The notes beneath the pieces were generated by a model. It was not told the DNA's origin, made no database searches, and was given only the letters and a program-made list of their open reading frames with translations. A DNA stretch of 64,000 bases from Topomyia yanbarensis (Eukaryota; Arthropoda; Insecta; Diptera; Culicidae), in the NCBI RefSeq assembly GCF_030247195.1, contig NC_080672.1, forward strand, positions 4,278,001 to 4,342,000. The letters are read 5' to 3'. Both the position numbers and the translations under genes were made by a program. The stretch's first letter is position 1, and every line of letters begins with the position of its first letter. Below, piece by piece: positions 35,160 through 43,784 of this stretch.

Positions 35160-35598
35160 ATCCTGTATGAGGCTTACTTGGGTGCTCTCCCAATCACACT
35201 TTGATTCACTCTCAAACACTCCCACATGAGGCTGACTTTTGTGCTCACCTTTTACGTTCCATGCGAGGCTGACTTGTGTGCTCACCTTACTCATTCCTTG
35301 CTAGGCTTACTTTTGTGCTCGCCCTACCCATCCATGTGAGGCTGACTTGGGTGCTCACCCTATCACCTGATTCACTCTCAAACGTGCCACTCTATTGTAC
35401 CTTTGTCACTCCCTCTGGCATCCCATGTGGGACATTTTTCTTAGGCCCCACTTCTGACATACCATGCGAGGCTCACTTTTGTGCTCACCTTTTTCATTCC
35501 TTGCTAGGCTGACTTTTGTGCTAGCCTCTACCAACCTGTGAGGCTGACTTTTATGCTCACCCTTAACATGCCGAGTGAGACTGACTTGGATGCTCACC
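35160..35598 (-). repeat. Tandem ~60-bp repeats in the R1 3' UTR
   Basis: GAGGCTGACTTTTGTGCTCA and variants (plus strand) recur about eight times, near 35180, 35230, 35265, 35305, 35340, 35470, 35510 and 35550, with CATTCC/CATG linkers. On the LINE sense strand they read TGAGCACAAAAGTCAGCCTC. They end at the hAT insertion; one TGCTCACCC phrase lies on its far side at 40219. Confidence 0.75.
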
Positions 35599-35799
35599 CA
35601 GGCCCGACGAGAGGGGGGGGTCAGGGGGGGCAACTACCCTGGGGCCCGGGTCTGTTTTGGGGGCCCGCATTTTTAACTGAATTAAATTTATTTTAATTTA
35701 ATTGATGAAGTTTATTGTTTCTGTCGACACTGCAAATATATTACAATCAACTACTTCAACTTTAGCGGCATTAATTGGGTTCGCAATAATACATCATTT

Positions 35800-38335
35800 C
35801 TGTACCCAGACTCATCACACTCATCAACTAACACGTGTATCACTCAGCTACTCGACGGTTACAGCACCGCGGGGCTAGTTCAACTATGTGACGTCACTAA
35901 TGACAACAACTGTATTTTGGATCTTTGCTTTGGAAGCCAGGAGCTCTCCGATCACTTTGCCGTTTGTCGTGCTCCAGCTCCTCTCGTTAAACTATGCCAA
36001 CACCACCCTGCTCTTCATTGTTTTCTCCGAAAATGTGTACCTTGTACATTCGAAGATACCACTGAGAAACTGACATATGCCTATCGCAAGACAGATTTTC
36101 GAGGAATGCACCTTTTCTTGTCTCGTATCAATTGGAATGAAATCTTGTCACAATCTGATGCAAACGCAGCGGCTGAAATTGTTTCGAACGTACTGATTTA
36201 TGCTATCGACCAGTTTACTCCTAAAAAACTCAATCATGGCTGTGAATATCCTCCATGGTCGAATCGTACACTAAAAAAGTTTAAATTGGCCAAAAGGTCA
36301 GCTCTAAAAAAGTTTTCGAAATACCGAACCGATATGCAAAGAATCAGAATCTTTTTAAATCATTGTTACAAGAGACTTAATAAGTCTCTCTTCAATTCCT
36401 ACCTTCATCGTATTCAGAGTCACCTTCGTAACAATCCAAAAAAGTTTTGGAATTACGTTAATGAACAGAGGCGTGAGTCAGGTTTACCCACTTCTATGTC
36501 GCTGGGTGATTTAGAAGCGACTTCATTGCCGGACATCTGTGAGTTATTTCGCCAACAATTCAGCAGTGTTTTTACCAATGATAATCTTAATAATCAACAA
36601 GTCTCCGCAGCAGCCGACAACATTCCCCGTAGGACTAGTATTGGACCTCATTTCACGATATCTTCCGATATTGTACAAAAAGCTTGCACAAAACTCAAGT
36701 GTTCTAATACTCCTAGACCTGACGGAATCCCATCATCTATCATTAAAAAATGCTCGTCGTTGCTTTGCCTACCTCTGTCCGTCGTTTTCAATATATCGAT
36801 AAGTTCCGGAGTGTTTCCTACCATCTAGAAATCATCTTACGTTTTTCCGGTTTATAAAAAAGGATCCAAAAGCGAAGTTCCCAATTACCGAGGAATCGCA
36901 TCTTTATGTGCACTATCGAAATTATTGGAGCTCATCGTTCTCGAGTTTTTGACACATTGTTGTTCTAGATACATCTCAGAAACTCAACACGGTTTCATTC
37001 CCAGGCGATCTACTTGCACTAATTTAGTAGCCTACACCTCATTTATCGCTCGCTCGCTACAGGATCGATTGCAGGCTGATGCAATATACACCGATCTGTC
37101 GGCCACCTTCAATAAAATCAACCAATGGCTTCGATCTTACTTGTCAGGCCGTAAAATGTCTGTTAAAATCGGGAATCATTTATCCTCATCCTTCGACGTA
37201 ACGTCCGGCGTACCTCAAGGCAGCCATATCGGTCCTTATATTTTCCTTCTATACATAAACGATCTGGATTCATTGATTAAGTGCTTCAAGGTGTCTTATG
37301 CCGATGATTATAAGTTATTCCATATAGTTAAAAGTTACTCTGATGCTTTGTTTTTGCAATCTCAGTTGGACATTTTCGCTAATTGGTGCATGACTAACAG
37401 GATGGTTTTGAATGCCTCGAAGTGTTCTGTGATTACGTTTGCACGAAAACGCTCCATCGTAACATTCGACTACACTATCTTGCAAAACAAATTACAGTGA
37501 AAGATTTAGTGGTTCTTGTGGATTCAAAGCTTACATTTAAGGATCACATTGCTTTTATCTCGTCTAAGGCTTCGCGTAATCTAGGAGTTATTTTTAGGGT
37601 TACTAAGCATTTCACTAACGTACAGTGCTTAAAAACGTTGTACTGCTCGCTCGTTCGTTCCACACTGGAATACGCCGCCGTTGTTTGGGCTCCTTTCTAC
37701 AAGAACAGCATTCAACGCATCGAGAGTATTGAGCGTAAATTTGTGCGTTTTGCGCTGCGCCACCTGCCTTGGAGCGATCCCTACAATCTGCCTAGATACG
37801 AAGATCGTTGCAACCTCATTGGTCTTGAAACACTGTCTTTGCGCCGCAATGTGACCAAAGCGTCTTTTGTCTCTGATCTATTATTGTCTCGCATTGACTA
37901 CCCTGATTTACTTCGTCTTCTCAACATTGATATTCGCCTCCGAAACCTTCGTTCCTACTCTTTTGTCCGTCTTCCAGTGTCTCGTACTAATTATGGCAAA
38001 AATGAACCCGTCAGCAGCATGTGTAGAGTGTTCAATCAATGTTACAATGTCTTTGACTTCAATTTGTCTCGCACTTCTTTAAAAAAAATTGTTTTCGCGC
38101 ACCCTTTCCCAAACCTGATAGTGTTAGCCAATTTTTTATGTTAATGTTAATACTTTACCTATGTAAGATAGAGTTTAAGAAGTGTTTATTTTAAGCAGTG
38201 TTTAGTGTTAGTCATTGTATCATTTGGTTTGTTTGTTAAATGTTGATACCTAAAAGATAGAGGTTTTGTGCTTACGGGAGAAGGAGCTTTTGAAAATCCA
38301 CTCCCGCGGCTTTTTCCCTCTCAATAATAATAACT
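35800..38335 (+). pseudogene. CR1/Jockey-like LINE ORF2 (end of endonuclease, reverse transcriptase), broken
   Basis: Starts inside the C-terminus of the apurinic-type endonuclease (CILDLCFGSQELSDHFAV; SDH is the catalytic-site signature). The linker follows, then reverse transcriptase motifs: VFPVYKKGSKSEVPNYRGIA, TQHGFIPRRSTCTNL, TSGVPQGSHIGPYIF and the catalytic box YADD. The thumb (KDLVVLVDSKLTFKDHI, SLVRSTLEYAAVVWAP) comes last. Damage: TAG at 36826-36828 where Trp is expected; an internal deletion joining LSATFNKIN to QWLRSYL, which removes the end of one RT motif; and a frameshift near 37490. The 3' end carries a hairpin (CCACTCCCGCGGC region) and an AATAATAATAA tail. It lies inside the hAT-type element. 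Confidence 0.85.
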
Positions 38336-38504
38336 ACGTTCCAATCGTTCCAATGGTTTTCTGAAGTACGTGAACGTAACCCAATTATATTCATTTAACA
38401 GTGCAAAAGAACCATTCTGGTTTCATTTATCGCAAGTGTTTGTCAAAGTGTACAGTATGAAGTTGTTTACAATTTATCTTATTCTTAGCTAATGTTACTA
38501 ATAA

Positions 38505-39125
38505 AAGTTGGATATTTTCGGAATGGGGTTGACGAGTAGATGACGAAAATCAATGAATGAAGCCACTTTGAAAACCAAGATGGCGAATTCCAGTTAAGAC
38601 ATATCTATAACCTAAAATATTGACATTTTCGAAAAAGATAATCATAGAATTGATATAGGTATATTGATTTGTGATGCGGATGATATGATTATAGAAAACT
38701 TCTCTGAACCAGAAGACGCTATATTAGCCTTCAAAAGGGCATCGCTCATCTACTCGGCAAACCCGCTTAAAAATACCCTCATAGTTTATACAGATATTGT
38801 TTGAAATAGCTCCAAGGTACCATTTCTATCATCTACTCATTAAGCCCGTTTCAAAAATTCCCAAATTGTTAGGGTTATCGAGATTATTGTTCAATCGGAA
38901 GTCTCCATCCTGGATTTCAAAAAGGTGCCAAATATCCATTTTCATCATGTACTTGTCAAGCCCGTTCCGGAAATACCCATATTGTTAGGGTTATCGATAA
39001 TGTTGCTCAACCAACGAATTTTGATAAGAATGTGAAGCGAATTTTTTACGATCTAAATCCCAAAAAACGAACTAATTCAATTTACGAACCCTTGGCTTGG
39101 TCCGTAAATAGAGGTTCCAGTGTAC
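38505..39125 (+). repeat. Dispersed minisatellite-like repeat D, second copy with internal tandem units
   Basis: Phrases TTCGGAATGGGGTTGACGAG, GATTTCAAAAAGGTGCCAAA, CATTTTCATCATGTACTTGT and ATTGTTAGGGTTATCGA repeat inside this copy about every 120 bp (38790-38880, 38910-39000). The end reads AATTTACGAACCC...GTTCCAGTGTA, as at 23935. The tandem arrangement suggests a satellite unit dispersed by transposition. Confidence 0.7.
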
Positions 39126-39459
39126 ACATTTGATGCAGAAAAATGTGGGAATTGAACTAGATACTTATTCTACCTATTAGTATTCACCAAAAGTTGAAAC
39201 TCTTTCTCTCACAACTCTCTGTCTCAGTCTTTCTAACAGCAGACTTCGCTGTTGGATCCCATTCATCGCATTCGGAATGTTTTCTCTCTGAATGTTGGCG
39301 CAAATGTAACAACTGATTCCAAAACCGATTTTACCATGTTCAGAAACCAATAAAGAAAATTCGTTCAGGTCATAGTGACAACTGCAATAGCTGCATCCAG
39401 TGCCTCAAAATCATCAACATGTACCAACAATAAGAAACAAGGCAGCATCACTGGTGCGA

Positions 39460-39800
39460 AATTTTACATTCAGTTGCCTATTTCTGATTAATTTGCTGAA
39501 TTTAATATTCAGTTTCAATGCTTCCCTCATTCATTCACTTCCAAACTGACTGAAATTTTATGCAGAATCGAATGGTTGAGTGCAGAGGAAATATAAATTC
39601 ACTCACAAACCAAAGCATTCATTTGTTATTATGTGGACAGTTTGAAAGCAGAAGTTCTTTTACATTTTCGAGCATAACTGAACTGCATAATCTATATCTT
39701 GTGCACTTTTGCTTGATGATCTCAGAGCGGACGGACGAGGAAAACAAACAAACCTTCGATTCATCGCGGCGGGAATAAATAGAATTTTATTTCTCTTTCA
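39460..39800 (+). repeat. Dispersed repeat C, second copy
   Basis: Inverted relative to 21050-21410; shares TTATGTGGACAGTTTGAAAG, GCATTCATTTGTT, GTGCAGAGGAAATATAAATT and CATTTTCGAGCATAA. Non-coding. Confidence 0.7.
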
Positions 39801-40473
39801 AGCTCACGAAGGGATGTCAATTTTTCTAAGCTCGGATTCTGAGCAGCATTAACGATGGTAGCATTAACGTGCGTCAAGGGAGCATGAACGATGGCGATAT
39901 GGACTGTATGGCAATGTCGCAAAAAAGGTTTCCAATTGCAATGGCAAATCGGACGCAAGTCATTCTAATGGCCAGCCACAAACAAATATTCCTTTATTAT
40001 TTTTATTTTTTTCACCTATTACTTATTTAAAATACTGACGACTCTGGTAAGCTAACGCATTGAATCGTATCAAATAAACAATTTTCATAAAAAATAGTTT
40101 AATTGAAACGGTTGCATTTGTATAGTTCCTCTAATCGATGTTGAAATAAGAAGTCATATATGGTACGGCCCGTCAGTACTTCGAACCCCGGGGCCCGGCG
40201 CGGCTCTCGACGGCCCTGTGCTCACCCTTTCACTCCTCTGCCACGCCATGAGGCATCGATAGCTTAGTTCCAACATACTACGCTACGACCCTCCCGTCTT
40301 GGCATGAGGCAGTCCACTTATACGCCTATACACTCACTCTTCTGTCTTGCTTCGTGGTGGCTGGGTTTACCCCTTACGCGGTTGCCATTCGCTGCGCCAA
40401 CCTACCTCGGCATGAACAGACCATTCACTCTCTTATTTTGCGCTTGGCCTTTTTCGCTCCAGCTAACCAATCA

Positions 40474-42141
40474 CTAGTTAGCCGTACCCGCCGTCTGTTG
40501 CTCGGTTCGCCAGATTACCTGTAGCCTACTGGCAATCTGGATGGTAGCAGCCGAGACTGCGTTCCACTTCTCCACCGTTTGACACATCCGCTGAATAAGG
40601 GTATCCGGGGTTGTGTCCCAGCCACAGACGTCAAGCATTGCTCTTCTTTCGACGTCGAACCGATGACATACGAACAGTATGTGTTCGGCAGTTTCATCTA
40701 CACCTGGGCAGTCCGGGCAGACTGGGACCTCCGCGTGCCCGAACCTGTGGAGGTACTGACGGAAACAGCCATGGCCTGACAGGAATTGTGTCAGGTGGAA
40801 GTGAACTTCCCCATGGGGTCTTCCCACCCAGCTCGATATGCTAGGTATCAGCCGGTGGGTCCACCTACCTTTCGAGGAGTTGTCCCACTCACGCTGCCAT
40901 CTGGCGACCGAGGTCACCCTGGTGCGCTCGCGGGCTCCCCTATTTCCACGTAGCTCAAAGCACTCCTCATCTTCCCGAATGACCAGCCCGACTGGCATCA
41001 TGCTCGCTATCACGCAGGATGCATCGTGTGATACCGTGCGGTAGGCAGATATCACTCTGAGGCACATCACGCGGTAGGTGCTCTCCAGTTTCTGTAGGTA
41101 ACTGGTTACCCTCAGTGCTCTTGACCATGACGGGCCGCCGTACCTGAGGATAGATACGGCAACGCCTGCCAGTAACCTACGTCTACTGGCGCACACCTTT
41201 GAGCTGTTGGACATCATTCTCGATTGTGCCGCAACAGCAGTCGACGCTCTCTTGCACGTATAGTCGACATGGCTGCCGAAGGTCAGCTTGTCGTCTATAA
41301 TGACTCCGAGAGACTTCAGACTTCGCTGTGAAGTGATCGCGACTTCTCCCACATGGATAACTGCATGTTGTGCCGACTTGCGGTTGTTGACGATAACTAC
41401 CTCCGTCTTATGATGAGCGAGCTCCAGGCCTCTCGCGCTCATCCATTCCTCCACCGTGCTAATCGCGTGTTCTGCGGTTAGTTCTACCTCAGGAATTGAC
41501 TCCCCGTAGACCTCCAAGGTTACGTCGTCTGCAAAGCCGACGATCTTGACCCCAGGAGGGAACTTCAGTCTCAGAACCCCGTCATACATGAGGTTCCATA
41601 GCACCGGGCCTAGGATCGAGCCCTGCGGGACTCCGGCGGTAATCGGAACCCTTTTCTGACCGGCATCGGTCTCGTATAGCAGTACGCGGTTTTGGAAGTA
41701 ACTTTCCAGGATCCGGTACAGACCCACCGGTAGGCTAAGCCGGTGTAACGAGAGCACGATGGCATCCCAGCTTGCGCTGTTGAATGCGTTCTTCACGTCA
41801 AGTGTCACTAACGCACAGTATCGAATACCTCGCCTTTTTCGTTGGATCGCTATCTCGGCAGTATTTATCACTGAGTTGAGAGCGTCCACTGTGGACTTAC
41901 CCTTCCGAAAGCCAAACTGGTTGCTTGACAGACCGTCCGTACCTTCCGCGTACGGGGTGAGCCTGTTGAGGATGATCCTCTCAAGCAGTTTGCCAGTCGT
42001 GTCAATCAGACAGATTGGTCTGTACGCCGATGGGTCGCCTGGCGGCTTCCCGGGCTTCGGCAACAGCACCAGTTTCTGCCTTTTCCATCTATCGGGGAAA
42101 CGGCACTCGTCAAGGCATCTCTGCATAGCTAGCCTGAACAT
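40474..42141 (-). CDS. R1-clade reverse transcriptase (ORF2, 5'-truncated, otherwise intact)
   Basis: An uninterrupted 555-residue frame; the true frame continues to about 42156 (the codons before the Met read ANPN), so the Met is internal. Reverse transcriptase motifs in order: LVLLPKPGKPPGDPSAYRPI, NQFGFRKGKSTVDAL, ALVTLDVKNAFNSA (first catalytic Asp), TAGVPQGSILGPVLWN, and catalytic GFADDVTLEV. The thumb segment LKSLGVIIDDKLTFGSHVDY follows. Near the C-terminus CPDCPGVDETAEHILFVC is a CCHC finger (C-x2-C-x8-H-x4-C). The endonuclease domain is lost with the 5' end. The lack of stops over 1.67 kb suggests a young insertion. The enzyme would make cDNA at a nicked target. It is not expected to move on its own. 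Confidence 0.92.
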   Translation of the reverse strand: MFRLAMQRCLDECRFPDRWKRQKLVLLPKPGKPPGDPSAYRPICLIDTTGKLLERIILNRLTPYAEGTDGLSSNQFGFRKGKSTVDALNSVINTAEIAIQRKRRGIRYCALVTLDVKNAFNSASWDAIVLSLHRLSLPVGLYRILESYFQNRVLLYETDAGQKRVPITAGVPQGSILGPVLWNLMYDGVLRLKFPPGVKIVGFADDVTLEVYGESIPEVELTAEHAISTVEEWMSARGLELAHHKTEVVIVNNRKSAQHAVIHVGEVAITSQRSLKSLGVIIDDKLTFGSHVDYTCKRASTAVAAQSRMMSNSSKVCASRRRLLAGVAVSILRYGGPSWSRALRVTSYLQKLESTYRVMCLRVISAYRTVSHDASCVIASMMPVGLVIREDEECFELRGNRGARERTRVTSVARWQREWDNSSKGRWTHRLIPSISSWVGRPHGEVHFHLTQFLSGHGCFRQYLHRFGHAEVPVCPDCPGVDETAEHILFVCHRFDVERRAMLDVCGWDTTPDTLIQRMCQTVEKWNAVSAATIQIASRLQVIWRTEQQTAGTAN

Positions 42142-42222
42142 GTTCGGGTTCGCTATGATATATAGAGTGAGCTATGATATATAGAGTATTTAACAATCTG
42201 TAACTGTATTAGTGTGTTAAAC

Positions 42223-42450
42223 GGTTTGTTTTCCTCCGCCTGTCATAGATGGAGGAAAACAAATCGAAAATAACTTTTCGGTCGGATTATTTTCATGATG
42301 GAATAGGACCAACCGGAATTGTACGTCCCCCGAATAAGTTTTACAGCTACATAGAGCATTTCAACACCATTATAAATACTTTACGAGAGCTAATTCAAAT
42401 GTTTAAATTGGCTGATAGTTTTATATATGACAGCTGGAGGAAAACAAACC
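42223..42450. mobile_element. 228-bp MITE with GGTTTGTTTTCCTCC termini
   Basis: Left end GGTTTGTTTTCCTCCGCCTG then TCATA; right end TATGACAGCTGGAGGAAAAC then AAACC, a 25-bp inverted repeat with one or two mismatches. A further GGAGGAAAACAAA occurs at 42251. It lies just outside the R1 insertion site. The target duplication is not evident. Confidence 0.7.
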
Positions 42451-42757
42451 CCCAAGTAGTGTGAGTGAAATCATTTGCATAGAACTCTATGGGCGATGAC
42501 ATAAACGAGGTACGAATATACAAATTCGCACCGTGCACCATTAATTACGTTGTTAATCGTTGAAAAACTCGAAACCATGGAAATTTTACCCGATTTGGAT
42601 ATCACGGCATAAGAAGCTGTCGAAATTCAGCTGTATGGCACGCTATCTGTGGATGTGTTAATATGAGCCAACCGGAGAATAATAGAAACCACGGACCCAC
42701 GAGTTTCTCATAGCTGACGAGGTACTAACTCATGCTAAACTAGAGGGCTTCGATTTA

Positions 42758-42812
42758 AAAGGGCCCGGCAGTAATACAAGGCTTGGGGCCCGACGCAGCT
42801 CTCGACGGCCCT
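42758..42812. mobile_element. Solo terminus of the same hAT-type family
   Basis: The complement reads CAGGGCCGTCGAGAGCTGCG then TCGGGCCCCAAGC, nearly the same as the right end at 40218. It abuts the RTE fragment at 42813 exactly at the terminal CAGGG. The other end and its 8-bp partner (TGACTGAG expected) were not found in the window. Confidence 0.7.
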
Positions 42813-43640
42813 GTGACTGAGTTGTGATTAAGTCTATCCTCGCTGTCTCCCTCTTAAAAGGCACGAAGGCCTCTTCCACTGCTCTACGATCGATTCCGAT
42901 TACATCAATATCGTCCGCAAAACCAAGGAGCATATGCGACCCTTGTGATGATAGTTCCGTTCCTGTGCACGCCAGCTCTCCTGATAGCTTCTTCAAGTGC
43001 AATATTGAACAACAAATTTGCATCGCCTTGCTTCAGTCCATCTAAGGTCACAAATGAGGTGGAGATCTCATCTACAATCCGAATATTTGATTTTGAACCG
43101 TCGAACGCCGCACGTATCAGTCTAATCGATTTCGCCGGAAACCCATGTTCTGACATAATCTGCTACAGCTCATTTCTTTTCACTGAGTCGTACGCCGCCT
43201 TAAAATCAATGAACAGATGGTGGGTCTGCAAGTTGTACTCCCGGAATTTGTCTAGGATCTGATCCGTCGTTGATCGGCCCTCACGAAAACCAGCCTGGAA
43301 TTCACCGACAAAAGACTCCTCAGGCGATCTTTGTCTGCTAAACAAGATACGCGACAGTATTTTGTACGCTGAGTTCAGGTGAGATATCCCCTTGTTATTA
43401 GCGCACTCCAGTCTGTGCCTTTTCTTGGAGATAGGGCAAATTAATCCACCGCTCTTCGTCGCCGATGTTTAGGTTTTTCTCTTCCTTCGTTGTCTGTTTC
43501 AGGTCGGCCATGACCGTAGCGGAGTTCGATATCCCGTTTCGAGTTCCAAACCCAGCTTGCTCGTGAATCTTCAGTGTTTTTTCCTCTGTTTTCCTTCTCA
43601 TGAGCATATCATTAACCTTCCGGTAGTCGCGCTTTTGCAC
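42813..43640 (-). pseudogene. RTE-clade LINE reverse transcriptase, broken
   Basis: The minus strand, with stops and frameshifts, reads PISKKRHRLECANNKGISHL, SAYKILSRILFSRQ, EFQAGFREGRSTTDQILDKF, THHLFIDFKAAYDSVKRNEL (first catalytic Asp) and a TAG. It continues with MSEHGFPAKSIRLIRAAFDG, TSFVTLDGLKQGDANLLFNI, HMLLGFADDIDVIGIDRRAV (catalytic ADD), and FVPFKRETARI, ending at the hAT terminus. A deletion removes part of the motif after STTDQ. The two RTE tails at 24.1 and 30.1 kb would correspond to the part missing here but are not demonstrably the same element. Confidence 0.85.
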
Positions 43641-43680
43641 TCAGTGCACGCTGCTTTGAAAATCTAGCCTAATCGTCTTA

Positions 43681-43776
43681 GGGCCGATTTCTTCATCCTC
43701 ACTTAACTTTTAAACCAGGTTCACCAGTTCGTTTAAACCTGGCTTAAGCGTTTAGCGAGGGTGATGAAATCGGCCC
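43681..43776. mobile_element. 96-bp hairpin MITE with TTA target duplication
   Basis: Near-palindrome: left GGGCCGATTTCTTCATCCTC then ACTTAAC...AAACCAGGTT; right AACCTGGCTTAAG...GAGG then GTGATGAAATCGGCCC. TTA lies on both sides (43678-43680 and 43777-43779). A 3-bp TWA duplication is the hallmark of PIF/Harbinger elements. A related hairpin lies at 58139-58236. Confidence 0.85.
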
Positions 43777-43784
43777 TTAGGGCA

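Larger units (their letters stand above)
35599..40218. mobile_element. hAT-type element, 4.6 kb, carrying LINE and repeat cargo
   Basis: Left end CAGGCCCGACGAGAG (35599), right end (complement) CAGGGCCGTCGAGAG (40218), each followed by a GGGGCCCGGG-type subterminal stretch. A perfect 8-bp duplication TGCTCACC lies at 35591-35598 and 40219-40226. It sits in the 3' UTR of the R1 element. No hAT transposase can be read. Contents are the CR1/Jockey-like pseudogene 35800-38335, repeat D (38505-39125) and repeat C (39460-39800). One caution: TGCTCACC is also a word in the host tandem repeat, so the duplication alone is weaker evidence than usual. Confidence 0.8.
34917..42172 (-). mobile_element. 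R1-type non-LTR retrotransposon, 5'-truncated, interrupted by a hAT-type element
   Basis: Reads on the minus strand from the truncated ORF2 (42156 downward) through its 3' UTR to a 10-A tail (34917-34926 as T on the plus strand). Flanks share ATATATAGAGTA (about 34905-34916 and 42178-42189), a target-site duplication. At the 5' junction the phrase GCTATGATATATAGAGT occurs twice (42152-42168 and 42171-42187), typical of templated joining at a truncated 5' end. The 3' UTR is split by the element at 35599-40218. Without it the element is about 2.6 kb. Confidence 0.85.

Noticed and set aside
40611..41044. Plus-strand open frames over the R1 reverse transcriptase
   Set aside because: Shadows of the intact minus-strand ORF2; no motifs of their own.
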